From the NCBI RefSeq assembly GCF_033439725.1, contig NW_026944386.1, positions 2,480,001 to 2,544,000 on the forward strand: a stretch of DNA of 64,000 bases, written 5' to 3'. Position numbers and translations under genes: made by a program. Shown here piece by piece: positions 26,941-38,118 of this stretch (within the stretch, counting starts at the first letter, position 1; every line of letters starts with the position of its first letter). This DNA comes from Neurospora tetraspora. Lineage: Eukaryota > Ascomycota > Sordariomycetes > Sordariales > Sordariaceae. The notes under the pieces are model-generated. The model ran no database searches. It worked only from the letters and a program-made list of their open reading frames with translations, and was not told the DNA's origin.

Positions 26941-27972
26941 TGGTACGGGTCGAGCGTAGCATGCGGCGAGCGGTGTCGGGTCTGAGCGCAGGTGAACAAG
27001 AGCGGCGGGTTGTATGTTCGAGCAAGGCTATAACGTCAGCGTAGGACGGGCATTCGGTTATCCAAGATGTCGGTCGGTATCGAGGAACCGAAGCGCACTG
27101 CGGTCGAGGATGACGGTTCAGGGCAGGTCAGGACTCGGTGTAGAAGTTGAGAGCAGGTTGGACTGCAAAGAAGGTGACGTTGCTTTTGTTCCTCCTGAAG
27201 AAAAGAAGTGGCATAGAGGTAAATCTCGACCAGGTAATTGCTGTTAGGGGTTCAGTTCAAGCGGTAGGAGTTGCGCCACGGAAGCAGGGCACCCAGGCTT
27301 GTCTACCTACCGAGCTACCGTACTGCACTTTCGTTGGTGGTCAACGGCGCGGAGAGACGGTGGACGTATCGGTGCTCCCCCACTGACGTTGCTGCAGCTG
27401 TTATCGATTGAGGTGGTCTGTGCTTTTATAGTGACCTTCGATGCCTCGACTTTTAAGACAACCGCCAGTTTATATCATGTTCCACAGCGCGGAATGACAG
27501 CTTGACAGCAATGTGATCGAAAGCTTCATGAGCAATCAAACCGACGCATGGCTGTACGATTTCTGAACGATGCGTCTTAAGATCTGGGGTCACCCAAATT
27601 TAAACGTCGGTGAGGGTATCTCAACCGGTGGTTTGTGGGGAAATAAGAACCCTGAGCCTAGCGAGGAGCTAACGAACGTTGCTTGGCGCACTGGCTGCTC
27701 AACTCAAATTTAAGCTTCGCAACAACCCCGTCTCGTGCGCAGCCGTGAGTCCTTCTAATCTCATTCTGCGAGAAGAAAGCTGATTGGGAATTAGAGCTTG
27801 TTATTCAAGCGCAGATAATCTAAGATCTGTGAGATTTCTTCGTTGGTTAAATGACTGTACTCGCCCATCGTACTAAATAAGCACCCCCCTTTTTATGTGG
27901 ATCGCTGTTCCTGGCCTCCATAAATGCTACTATCACCGTACATAACTTCGTCCACAAGTAAATATGTAGTCC
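26941..27972. other. Intergenic between ankyrin/DIL gene and allantoicase
   Basis: This holds the promoter and 5' leader of the minus-strand ankyrin/DIL gene and the 3' region of allantoicase. No further coding region is visible. The right half is more A+T-rich (near 27.75-27.96 kb), as usual for 3' flanks. Confidence 0.55.
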
Positions 27973-29104
27973 TTAAACAGCCCTCTTCGCAAACACCCGC
28001 AGTCTCTTCACTCCGCCATCAGGCACAATGATGAGCTTGACGTGGGTGAATGGCTTGTCCTTCACCAAGCTCTCGACAGGGTGTTCTTGATCAGGGCCGC
28101 ACTTGATGGGCTCAACAACCTCTGTCCAGCCCTCAGCGTCCGCTCCCGGCTCACCCTCGCCCTTCCACTCGATCGCTTGCAGCTTGACCTGCTGGGGGTA
28201 GTTGCCACGGAAGTGAGCTGTGTCGACGATGAAGTTCTGGATGTAGCCGGGCGCGCCGAGTCTGATGATGGCCCAGTCGACATGGCCCTTGGTACGCGAG
28301 CGCGCTGTCTCCCAACCATCACCCATGTCCTTACCGCGGCCCGGAAGGATAAGGTTGTCCTTGGTGCCGAAGTGCTGGTCGCTGCAGGAGATGGCAACTC
28401 CGCCATTTTGAGCAGCCGCCAAGTCGAAAATGGCCTCTGTATCGTTGGGGAAAACTGGTACGGCGTGTCCAAACAGACGGAATCTGGCAATGCCGCCGTC
28501 GGGGTACATGTTTAGTCGCACATGGGTGTATTGCTTCTTGGTAGGGTTCTCGAGCTTCCAGCCGAATCTTTGCGAAGGGCCGCACTCCTGGATGCCAAGA
28601 ATAGTCTCCCATCCACCACGCTCGCCCTTCCATGAGAGAACCTCATCGTCGTTCTGGCTGAAGCAACCCTCGACCGAGATGGCGGGGGCATGGTTGCCGT
28701 TGAAGAAAGCCGTGTCAATCTCGACACCCTCGACGGTGCCTGAGGCGACGCCCAGACGAATCACAACCCAATCGAACTCGGCGGGGTTGTGTCTCCTCGT
28801 CTCCCATCCGTCGTACCAAGCACCGGTGTAAACCATCTTTCCGGGCTGGCGGATAGGGGCCGTAGGGGTGAGGAGGTTGGCCGCTTCGGCGAACCATTCG
28901 TCCGAGAAACCGAGAACCTTGCCACCGAGAGCACCCGAGATAAGATCTATATCCCGTCTCGACTTGCGTTAGTTGAAAGTGTTGTGGTGTTTGGTGAGAC
29001 GGATGCTACGGACCGATGGTGCTGGAACGGAAAGTCTTGTCGATATCATCGGCGGCAATCCGGGTGGCCGGAACAGCCTCGAGCTTGTATTCGATGTCGG
29101 TCAT
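27973..29104 (-). CDS. alc: Allantoicase (allantoate amidinohydrolase)
   Basis: Two exons, 29104-29014 and 28946-27973, flank a 67-bp intron (donor GTCCGT, branch AACTAACG, acceptor GATATAG). The junction gives RSSTI-D-LISGALGGKVLGFSDEW. The product is 354 residues, the usual size for the family. It contains two copies of the allantoicase fold: the first around residues 30-190 (GAWYDGWETRRHN, DWVVIRLG, VEIDTAFFNGNHAP), the second around 215-350 (GWETARSRTKGHVDWAIIRLG, VDTAHFRGNYPQQ, HVKLIIVPDGG). Allantoicase splits allantoate into ureidoglycolate and urea in purine degradation, providing nitrogen. In Neurospora, purine catabolic genes are under the GATA factor NIT2, and a dense GATA cluster lies 340-410 bp upstream. 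The start ATG at 29104 (MTDIEYKLEAVPATRI) is the first in frame with a well-formed N terminus. Confidence 0.97.
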
Positions 29105-30309
29105 GGTGAGTGAAATGTGGATGTAGATGAGTGAGTCTTCAGTCCTCAGTGTTACAGAGCGAAAGAATGGGAAGGGAACGAGCGTCCACGGGATAACCAA
29201 GAGCAGACGGTAGTTTCTGTTTTATATCACCACAGCAACAGACAAGAGCGATAGCCAGCCACGATAATGCTCAAAGTACGTAACAGCAACAACAATCGTG
29301 GTCCTTCTCCGTCGTACCCAACCGTCGTATTTGATCTACACCGAGTCATCGGCCGACTCCGACACCGCTCCACTTGTAACGACGACTTCCTATCCTCCGC
29401 ATCTCTCGGGAGGACCTGGTGCTAGCGAGGAGGGGCCGCTTATCAGGGCATCCGGCTCAAATGCCACACAGTGGTGATGGTGTTTCGAACACGATAGGCA
29501 GGGATAAGTATCGCGGCAGCTGCCGTGGAAGTGCTCCCCCCCACACCGTGTGCGAGTTCTCTCACATGGCAAACTGAAGTTACTTACATGGGGGTTAAAA
29601 TCATGGAGATTGTGATTGGTCCGAGGAGAAGTGCTAGGAGGAGCTTGGGGCATCTGCAACCTCAGCTCTCTCGCCCAAAGCTCTTGTTGGTTCCGTCATC
29701 AGTGACCGCAGCTACGCAATCACCCAAATCCCATTCATTTCAAGCCGTTGTTTGTTTGAATAGCTGCTGGGAATCCATCAGTTGGGAGGCTTCCAGCTCG
29801 GTTGCGGATCTTAAAAGATATCGACATCGATGCGTACAAATATTGCTGTTGGGTAAGACGAACGGAATCCTACTCGCAACTCACTCGTGCGCCTCGAAAG
29901 CGAACATTGCATCGCCGTGCCTCGTAGATGTCCGAATGTCTCTCTTCCCCTCATCACATCAGATCTGGTAGGGTACCAGCGATGCTATCGGATTCGTAAC
30001 CACTTTCCCACCTGCTTAGATAGGCAACAGGTACCACCCACCCCAAGTGTGCATGAACCATCCGTCTCCTCCTGTTCCCTTCAGCCCTCTGAATAAAAAG
30101 CCCACCTTCCCCGTGCAACCTGCCGGTCAAACCATCGTCCGGACGTCTTCTTGCTCAAGACACAGACCGAAACCAACAACCAAGTATTCAACCACCTTGC
30201 ATCAAGACGCCGGATATCACTTGCTTTTAACGCATGATACTTCGCCTCGGCCACCGAAACAAGTTGCATTTATTGTCCGAGACTTGGAAGATAAAAGAAG
30301 CCCGCAACC
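29105..30309. other. Divergent intergenic region (allantoicase / b561 gene)
   Basis: Both neighbours are transcribed away from this segment, so it carries both promoters. The GATA cluster at 29441-29512 is the clearest element. No coding region is supported. Confidence 0.6.
29441..29512. promoter_or_regulatory. GATA cluster, candidate NIT2 nitrogen-control sites
   Basis: GATA cores occur at 29441-29444 (reverse, CTGATAAG), 29493-29496 (CGATAG), 29503-29506 (GGATAAG) and 29509-29512 (reverse). Three cores fall within 20 bp. Two more cores (near 29250 and 29264) lie closer to the allantoicase start. NIT2 in Neurospora binds best to at least two closely spaced GATA elements, so this cluster is well placed to drive allantoicase under nitrogen limitation. 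The assignment to NIT2 is inference. Confidence 0.55.
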
Positions 30310-31263
30310 ATGGCTCCATCAGAAACATCACAAACTCCTCCTCCCCTCAGCACAACTGATGCTGAGCCCGCTGTTCCGACTGAAAGCGAACCACTGCTTG
30401 GAAGACCAGGCGACGCTATTCAAAAGCCTGACGCTCCTATGTTCTTGAACCTTGTTCTTGGTAAGTTTACTCTGCTACCCGACCATCATCCTTCCCTCCC
30501 ATATACCCTTCGATACACCCTCCGCACCTCTATCACCTACAACCCATCTTCAAGATTCCATCCTTTACCAAGTATATTAACACCATCTCCCCCTCTCACA
30601 GGAACAGCCTGGCTCTCCCAGGTCGGCGCCGTCCTCCTCCTCCTAACCACCTGGTCCGCCGTCTTCCTGCACAAACTCGGCGCGCTCATCTCTCCGCACC
30701 CTCTCCTCCAATCCCTCGGCGTCTTCCTCCTCATCCAAGCGATCCTAATCCTCCAACCAACCTCCACCCCCGACGCCAAACGCCTCGGTCAACGCATCCA
30801 CGCCTCCCTGCACCTCCTCTCCTTCCTCTCCTTCGTCTCAGGAATCACCATCATCGAAACAAACAAACACGTCAACCACCTCGCCCACCTGCACTCTCTG
30901 CACGCCTACCTGGGTGTGATCACCGGCACCTTGTTGCTGGCTCAGTACGTCTTTGGGATTTGCATCTGGGCTGTCCCCGCTGTTTTCGGAGGGGAGGAGA
31001 AGGCTAAAAGTTTGTGGAAGTATCATCGGTACGCGGGTTACGTGTTGTTGGTGTTGGTGCTGGCTACGGTGGGGGCGGCGGCGGATACGGATTATAGTAA
31101 GGGGGTGCTGAAGATCAAGGGGTGGACGTTTGGATTGGGGATTGCACTGGTTGTGGTGGGCGTTTTTCCGAGGGTGCAGTTGAGGAAGTTGGGGATTAAT
31201 ACCGCTAGGAAGGAGGCTACGCCGATTAATACCGCTACGCAGGAGGCTACGCGTGGTGTTTAA
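30310..31263 (+). CDS. Cytochrome b561-type membrane protein
   Basis: Exons 30310-30460 and 30602-31263 flank a 141-bp intron (donor GTAAGT, acceptor CTCACAG); the junction reads NLVLG-TAWLSQVG. The product is about 270 residues. A short cytoplasmic N terminus (MAPSETSQTPPPLS, ...SEPLLGRPG) precedes about six hydrophobic helices: LSQVGAVLLLLTTWSAVFLH, LLQSLGVFLLIQAILILQP, IHASLHLLSFLSFVSGITII, LHAYLGVITGTLLLAQYVFG, YAGYVLLVLVLATVGAA and FGLGIALVVVGVFP. Conserved histidines sit where b561 proteins hold two haems (SPHPLLQ, RIHASLH, HSLHAYLG, KYHRYAG). Family members pass electrons across membranes, often as ascorbate-dependent ferrireductases; which membrane and donor apply here is unknown. The intron is stop-free and a multiple of three, so retention would add 47 residues. 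The C terminus carries a duplicated decapeptide. Confidence 0.88.
   Translation: MAPSETSQTPPPLSTTDAEPAVPTESEPLLGRPGDAIQKPDAPMFLNLVLGKFTLLPDHHPSLPYTLRYTLRTSITYNPSSRFHPLPSILTPSPPLTGTAWLSQVGAVLLLLTTWSAVFLHKLGALISPHPLLQSLGVFLLIQAILILQPTSTPDAKRLGQRIHASLHLLSFLSFVSGITIIETNKHVNHLAHLHSLHAYLGVITGTLLLAQYVFGICIWAVPAVFGGEEKAKSLWKYHRYAGYVLLVLVLATVGAAADTDYSKGVLKIKGWTFGLGIALVVVGVFPRVQLRKLGINTARKEATPINTATQEATRGV
31195..31254 (+). repeat. 30-bp tandem duplication at the b561 C terminus
   Basis: Two 30-bp units starting ATTAATACCGCTA at 31195 and 31225 encode INTARKEATP and INTATQEATR. They are in frame and differ at a few bases, so this is a small coding duplication in the cytoplasmic tail. Confidence 0.85.
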
Positions 31264-32458
31264 GGTATCTAGCTAAGGAGTATACCGAGGGTTGAAGGGG
31301 AAAAAAAGGTCTATGACGATGGGCGGCCCGGCTGAGGCTCTGTTTAGGGGTGGGGGGCTGCCGGAAGGGTTTTGGTTCGGTATGGTGTTGTTGGACTTTA
31401 TGTTCATCATTGCTGTTGTTATGCACGGCATAATACGCTTTGGTCGCTGGGAACGTCGGAATCGGCAAAATGATATATGCTACAAGGTTTAGTGGCTATG
31501 GCAGCTGGGACTTATGGGATATTACGGTTATGGCTCTTATTATTTTTGTGCTTTTGAGGAATCTACGAACACGGAGTTTCGACTTTTAGTCTTTCCGCGG
31601 GGAATGAAGCTGGCTCCGGTCACACAATAATACCAGCAGATGATTAGAATCATAACCTGTGTATCTCATTCCTCGTCTGACTAGGGTATAAGTAATAGTA
31701 GTACGTAAATCCACACTCTCCGCCATAAAGCATCCCCGAGAAGCATCTCTCCCATGGTATACATTTGCCGCAGATTCCACGCCGTAAACAGCGCCTCGAA
31801 GCCATCATCATTAAACACGAGCGCTACGCAGCTGAACCCAGGAAACAATCGCAGAACCATGATATAGTTCCGGCTTGTTTCATCCAGTCTTCTCGCTGCT
31901 CTTCCGTCCCCCTTCCTTGCTTGTCTTAGCTGTTTCGACTCCCTGCCATCTTCCTTGCACCTTTTTCCGTCCCTGCTTCGTCGTCCCCCTCTTTTTACAA
32001 ACATCCTTTATTAGGTTTGGTGAATGATAATTGTCGATAGGCGTAGTCTGTTGGTTTTTGCGGGTTGTCCAAACGACAGTGTAGACGGGCAATCTGTAAC
32101 CCAACAACCCGCTTGCCGTCCCGCCCCTCCCCGCTCTTTCCGTCCCTTCCCGCTCGCAAAGCCGTTATTAAAGCAAAGGTGTCGTGGTAAAAACATGTAA
32201 TCGCTCTTTCGTGTCTTCGTATCCGTTGGTGTATTTTTGCCGTTTTGTTGTTTTTGTGGGGGGTATATGTGCGAAGAAGGAGGTCCCGCCGCCGTTGAGA
32301 AGCAGAAAAGAGAATATGGTTCCTGTGCGGGATAAGCACCAGTGAAACCATGTCCATGTCTATGGGATACCCACTTGCAAGCGCTCGAGGACCCCCAAGA
32401 ACTGGTCTTTGAATGCCGTTGACCTCGGTTTTCGAGACTTCAACCTGTCCTGGCCCTT
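31264..32458. other. Convergent intergenic region
   Basis: The b561 gene (+) and the Chs7-like gene (-) end towards each other here, so this holds both 3' untranslated regions. I see no further gene. Short open frames have no recognisable features. Confidence 0.55.
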
Positions 32459-33761
32459 CTATGGGAACTGGTTAGGCGGAACCGTCGGCCAATCGTCCTC
32501 GGTAATGCTGGACCAGAAGACCCAGTTCATTACTACCGCCAGGAGAGTAAAGAGGGTTTCGAAAAGCGCGCCGTCGATCTTTCCAGATGTGCCGTCACAA
32601 ATGTATTTGCTGATGACATAGTTGAACACTTGGCCTGCCGCAAAGAGGATCACAGCAGAGGCCAGGTAGAGCATCGGGCGCGTCTCGCCGAGAATCTTGA
32701 TGACCAGGACGGCCTCCAGGACGAAGTAGGCAACCAGGAAAACAAGGGGCGCAAGCTGGTAAAGCACGTAGAGTGCGATGTGTCGGTTTTTGGGCAGATC
32801 ATAGCTACTGTCCCAGTAGCCTGTCCAGTGCAGTCCAGTATCGAGAGCAATGTAACCAGTTCCGACAAGCAGAATCGCTGCAGACCCAACTACCAAAGCC
32901 AGTGAAAGCGGAGTGCCATCGTCGAGTAATTGGTAGCCAACGATTGCGTTGAGCATCAGTATCCAGGTAGTGGCGACGATGAACCCGATGTGAATAGCCG
33001 TGAACGCCTGGATACGAGTCAGTTGAAACGAAACATAACACGGAACACTGCTTGCCGCCCTTTGCCCAGGCCAAACTTACGATGCGGACTGTAGAGTTCA
33101 GCGGGAAATCTCCCACTGTGAAGATCTCACATATCGATATAACAATGTAGCCCAAGAGGAAAACTTGCATTTCTCTGTCGAGTTGTCAGTTATCATATCC
33201 CCAAGTTTTCGTCCGATGATTTGCGAGTAACATACCGACGACCAACCGCAGCTCGTTTCCGCTCGGACCTGTAGAGCAGATACATAGAAGCGAGAATCGC
33301 AATTGCGCATAGCAGTATGGATCCTGCGTCGAGTCAGCACATGTCGCGCTGATATTCATGTAGGGTCACATACCTAGATTTCCAAGCCTCTTCCCGTTCG
33401 ATAGCGATATTCCCCTCAACTGGCAGTTGTCTGAATCGTCCCATGGTCCGGACTGGCTGTGTTTATCCGAAAGGAGCTGTTTATCAAGAAACGGCCGTGT
33501 AAGTCAGTCTGAAGAGCGAACAGGGACGAGGGTACGAGAGACCATGGTTCCTGGCAGGAGGAACCACCGTCTCCACCAGATGGGGTAGGGCCCTACTCAC
33601 ATTGCAGATAGGAAGAGTCGAGTCTCGACAGAAGTCCTGTGAATATGGAGGCGCTAACAGTCAGAATCTGCGTCCCTGAGAAGAGAGCTGAGCGCCTTCT
33701 GCGCCCACCGTCTTCGGCGTCGGGAGCTCACATGAAAGTTGCCAAATTGTGTTGACCCCAT
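32459..33761 (-). CDS. Chs7-like chitin synthase export chaperone family protein
   Basis: Six exons on the minus strand: 33761-33732, 33636-33601, 33476-33374, 33323-33236, 33174-33081 and 33007-32459. The introns are 95, 124, 50, 61 and 73 bp with proper donors and acceptors, and all phases agree. The product is 299 residues with seven predicted membrane helices (about 57-75, 88-106, 118-143, 152-173, 196-222, 229-256 and 265-285). The family pattern is clear at the N terminus (NFHDFCRDSTLPICN, compare the FxxIC...LPLC start of Chs7), in LLDDGTPLSL, and in the C-terminal YICDGTSGKIDGALFETLFTLLAVVM with SITEDDW. Chs7 helps a chitin synthase leave the endoplasmic reticulum. This copy is diverged: the cysteine-rich loop after the start is short and lacks the usual CYAR motif. 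Neurospora has a separate standard Chs7 orthologue as I recall, so this may be a paralogue with another client. The first two exons are short and less certain. Confidence 0.88.
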
Positions 33762-36700
33762 GGTGTCGTCTGGTATGCTACCGCTGTGGATTGAGAGTTA
33801 CTGCGGAGAGAGACGTGCTTCCGTGATATCTGCCGGGGGTATCCCTTTGCGTCTGCGATGGCAGATGCCAGAATATGCGCGTGTCGACCTGACGCCGCCG
33901 TCCGCCTTTTGTGACCTTTCAATCCTTCAATGCAGATATCCTTTGGCTGGCGGTTGTTGCTTTGTGTTCAATTGGTAGAAACCGTTGTCGCTGGCGTGTG
34001 GAAAACGTGATGAAAGTCAAATGAAGCGCTGGTTTGTGGCGTGATGATGGACGAGAATGGCGGACCCGACTCTCTTGTCTTCCTCCCTGAGGTTATTTCT
34101 GCGCGAATCGATCCCTCCTCCCTGTGTGTTTCGCGTCGCCAATTGTCGTCCTTGGTGTGCGCTGTGTGCTTCGGAACCGAAGATTAGGAGTAACGGCGAT
34201 GCCCTATTATTGGCTCGAATGTCGCGGAGAAAAGAAAAAAAGGGACGTGGAGCAGAAGCGCAGGGCAGGTGGTCCGGATGAATTTGTATGGATGCCGACG
34301 ATGGGGGCGGAGAGAAGAAACAGATGCGGGAAGCCCACGGCGGCCTGGGGTTGGCGGGTCCGCCTGCAAAATATAAAACTCAACTGGAAGGCCCAGGGCA
34401 AAGGATTTCACTGCATGGCATCGATTGGCACACTGGCATAGCATTCCCTTGGCATGAATGGCTGGGTGAGTGGGTGGTCGCCAGTGGCCCAGTGTCGGGT
34501 CGCCAGTGGTCGCGCTCCCTCGTCGCTTCCATTCGGGCTGCGGCAGCGGCAGCAGGAACAGGCTTAGGGCGCTTTGTTTCTACTGGCCAGGGTCGTGTCT
34601 CCACTCCTCTCAGCTTTTGGCCGCATGTAATTGGTCCGAAACCTCTAGCTCTTGCTCTAAATGGAAGCCGAGTCCCAGCCTTCTCCGAATGACAAGTGCA
34701 ACGCTGGGATGATTTGGACGAAACGTCAACCCATCAGGTTGCTTGTCACGTCTTGCGCTGGTCCTCTCTGAAACTTTTTCACTTCCGGACGAGGTCGCAA
34801 CGCAATGGCATGCCGGCGAATGGTTCTGCTTTTCCTTGATTTTTGTTCTTTGCCTTCTTTTCGCGTTCTGACCCTGCCGGATGAATTGGTGAGATAGGTA
34901 AAGGGATGAAGCGAAAAAAACAATACAACAAGAGAGTCAAGGCAGGGGGCTTAGGACCCAGCAACACCAGCTGACACTTTAGCACCACTGACGGAGCGAT
35001 CTAAAGAAGACCACGACACCCCAAACTCCGGACTAGATTCGCGAACCGTGGGTCTCGGAGCTTGAGGTCTCACTCTCTGGGACAAGCAAAACGTTGGGCG
35101 CTATTCCGAGCAGCCGGCCTATATCGCCGGCCATTATAGCTACATATCTCGCTCACCGTTGGCAATCGAGAATTTGAATGGCACGCAATTGGACACGCTG
35201 TTCGTGGGGTTTCCCTACTCGCAAAAGGGACGCAAAACATGGTCGCCTAAGGTGAGTAACCTCCATGTCAAGATTCTCATGCATGATGAGCTGGACAACA
35301 CACACCCGGGACGGAAGCCCATAAGAAGCGGAACCGAACGACATCCAGGCCGAAACCACGGGCCTCACTTTGGATGGCCTCAGAAGGTCAGCCCGACCGA
35401 GCCAGTCAGCAGCGTGCCCGCACATCCTTCTGCAGACTGTCCAGATGCAGCTGAGGGTTCAGGCGATTCCGACATCTGCAACAACTCCGGCTTCTCGAAC
35501 ACCAAGGCTGTGCGTTCCCTCCTGCAAGGCGACATCCGTGCATCGAACTTTCAGGCGAAGACGAGCCCAACGGATCGAGTTCGATATGATCATGTCCAAT
35601 CATGTCTTTGTTTGGTTTTCCATCCCGTACAGCCTTAACTTGGAATCCACGCTCGGCATATATCAACTGCTTCATTGATTCATCATATGGAAAGTGTCAA
35701 GAGACACTTGTGTACACAATGGGCTTCTTCCAATGCGCAAGCTGGTGATACAAACCTAATATGGTGTTCAAAAGGGGAGTTCCCGTCTGTATGACGGAAA
35801 TAGGTGGCTGCGTGGCTACCAGGTCCAGCTAGGTACGAACCGCATGCAGCTAGAATACCTAGCACCACATCAACAAGAAAAGCATGGCTTCGTGGATTGT
35901 TCAACAAACGGAAAAATAGCAAATGGTATGACGCCTGTTTGCTGACAACGATATCCAGATCCTGGTCTATCTATGGATTCCCTTCGGGGGGTTCAGTTGG
36001 TAATCTTCTGCGACGGTCAAGGCACCAACGAAAACAAACTGGGGGTTCTGAGCATGTGCAGGCACAGCCGTACAAGCACAAAGAGTCGATACACCACACA
36101 TGGTCGGTCCTCTGGGAGAAGCCAAGCCATTTTCTTTCGGACGTAGTGTAATACTGGTACCAACGCCGTGTCACCAGCCACTTGAAGCCACAAGGGAAGT
36201 AAAAAAGGATGCTGACAGGAGTTGCGCTGCGCCCGGCGTAGGTACTAATATCCACCATATTTATCGAACGGGAGCCTCCTTGAGCAACCAGGCACCGAAA
36301 TAGGGACTCCATTGAGGAAACTAACATGGTGTCTTCCTTTGGTTCAAGTCTCTTTGCTTCTTTTCCGGTTCGGGTGCTTGGGTCGTACTGCCTAGTTAAG
36401 CCCTAACCCTGCTACACAGCTGTACCCCTGATTCGTACATACAGTAGCATCCTCTGTACTCAAACGCACACCACTGCTTAATACTCCGGTTAGAGGTACT
36501 GCATAGTGCATACACCTACCAGCCAGCGATGATTGGTTCAGCCATTGGATTTCTGAACTGTTTATTAAGGATTACATGCCTCGAAGATCCCATGATAAAG
36601 GATGAAGCCCGAGCAAGGCGAGACTCACAAGTGAATGTTCGAAGGATAGTAGGTAGGAGGAAGAGGCTCTGTGCCCGCTTACGAGAGCGAATCCAAAAGA

Positions 36701-38118
36701 CCGGGAACGGTGACACGGACTGTTCCTGTCACCCTCAGGTCGAAGGGCCCGACTGGCTCTGGGTGGTGGGGGGCACAGCAGACGGCCCGGACTGTTGGAC
36801 GTCAGGATAAGGTAGGAATGGTATCATGTACTTGAAATAGGAACATGTTACTGTAGCTATTCGGGGACGTAGGCCACGGCAGTACGGCAGTAATTACGTG
36901 GGCTGAGAAAGGTGCCTCCAGTGGAAGTCGTGATGAAATGTGATGGTTTCGTAGACTTTTTTGGCTGTTGACTTAGAAGTCGATGGTCTGGAAGGCCCTT
37001 GATACCTAGCTTCTGGGATTCAAGGTAAGTATAGAACTGAATAAGCTGGCGACTATCGTCCAGGAGCAACAAACAATCTCGAACTTCTATAAACTTTTGT
37101 CAGGACACTGAAGAGAGAAATAGGAACAACAACATTCTTCTTGCTTTTGTGATGGCACATGCCAAGCACTGTCAGGGGTATTGCTCTTTCATCCGACCTG
37201 AACTGCCATCTCGTACAAGAAGGCTTCCATCCCATTCAGAGGTAGACTAGCCTCCCTTTCTTCTTCGTTAAAATTTAATACTTTCGTCAGATCTTTTGGT
37301 GGGTCAGCCCTCACAATCTACGTGCTGTGACGGCCTTCCCCGCGTGGAGGTCCATCGGATCCCTAGTTTCGAGCTAACCATCGTGGGTTCGGTGTTTGAT
37401 GGAATTTCTGGGACATCCGGCACTAGGCACCGCGCTTGACGACTGTTAATGACTCGATATTCGAAGGACAAGTAAATGAGTCGAGCAAGTGTTTCGTCCC
37501 ATCATGCCATCTCAGCTTCGACTCCCCGTCTGTCAGATAGGGGCCGACGACAGATGTACTGTGAAGATCTTGCCCGGTCACTGACACTCCAGACACACTG
37601 AACTTTGGGGTTGCAATCATGTGGTTGATTGAAGGGTGAAAGGGTTGCCGGGTTTTGCAGTGATTTTCATTTGATTTGCGCGGCTTGTCCGGTCTCTGCC
37701 AGTGAAAGATAAAACTTGAGGTCGGTTTGAAGTTTGAAGAGGATCACCTCAAAATGGCGGGGTGTGGAAATGATGATTGGTGGTCACGCACGGGACAGTG
37801 GAGGACTGGAGGTGCGGGTGCCCGACCAGGGGCTCCTCAGTGGATTAGCTGGTGCCCTGCCAGGCGGGTCTTGGCGGGCCCTTGGCTGCCGTAGCTCCGC
37901 TCCGGGCTTCACAGGGGACCTCTACGGCCAAAGATTCCCGGTCCTTGGCCTTGGTTGTGCCTGCCCGGTTTGATGGAATTCCAGGTTTCTGTCATTGCAG
38001 TCTTCAACTCTTCTGCAACTAAGACACTCGGTCATCAGTCCCGTCACCTGCTTTGCCTCTATTACCGTTTTGTTGATCCGGGACCCCGTGAACGCCCGTA
38101 AACCCCGTGAGCCGTCCA
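33762..38118. other. Long divergent intergenic region
   Basis: This lies between the minus-strand Chs7-like gene and the plus-strand sugar transporter. No exon chain or domain is visible over 4.3 kb. It includes a telobox-like AGCCCTAACCCT near 36399-36410 and, close to the transporter start, SYGGRG-type motifs (37806-37811, 37895-37905). That number is about what chance gives, so I do not claim carbon-catabolite control. Confidence 0.5.

Noticed and set aside
37806-37905. Three SYGGRG motifs before the sugar transporter
   Set aside because: The motif is degenerate and about this number is expected by chance, so carbon-catabolite repression cannot be claimed.
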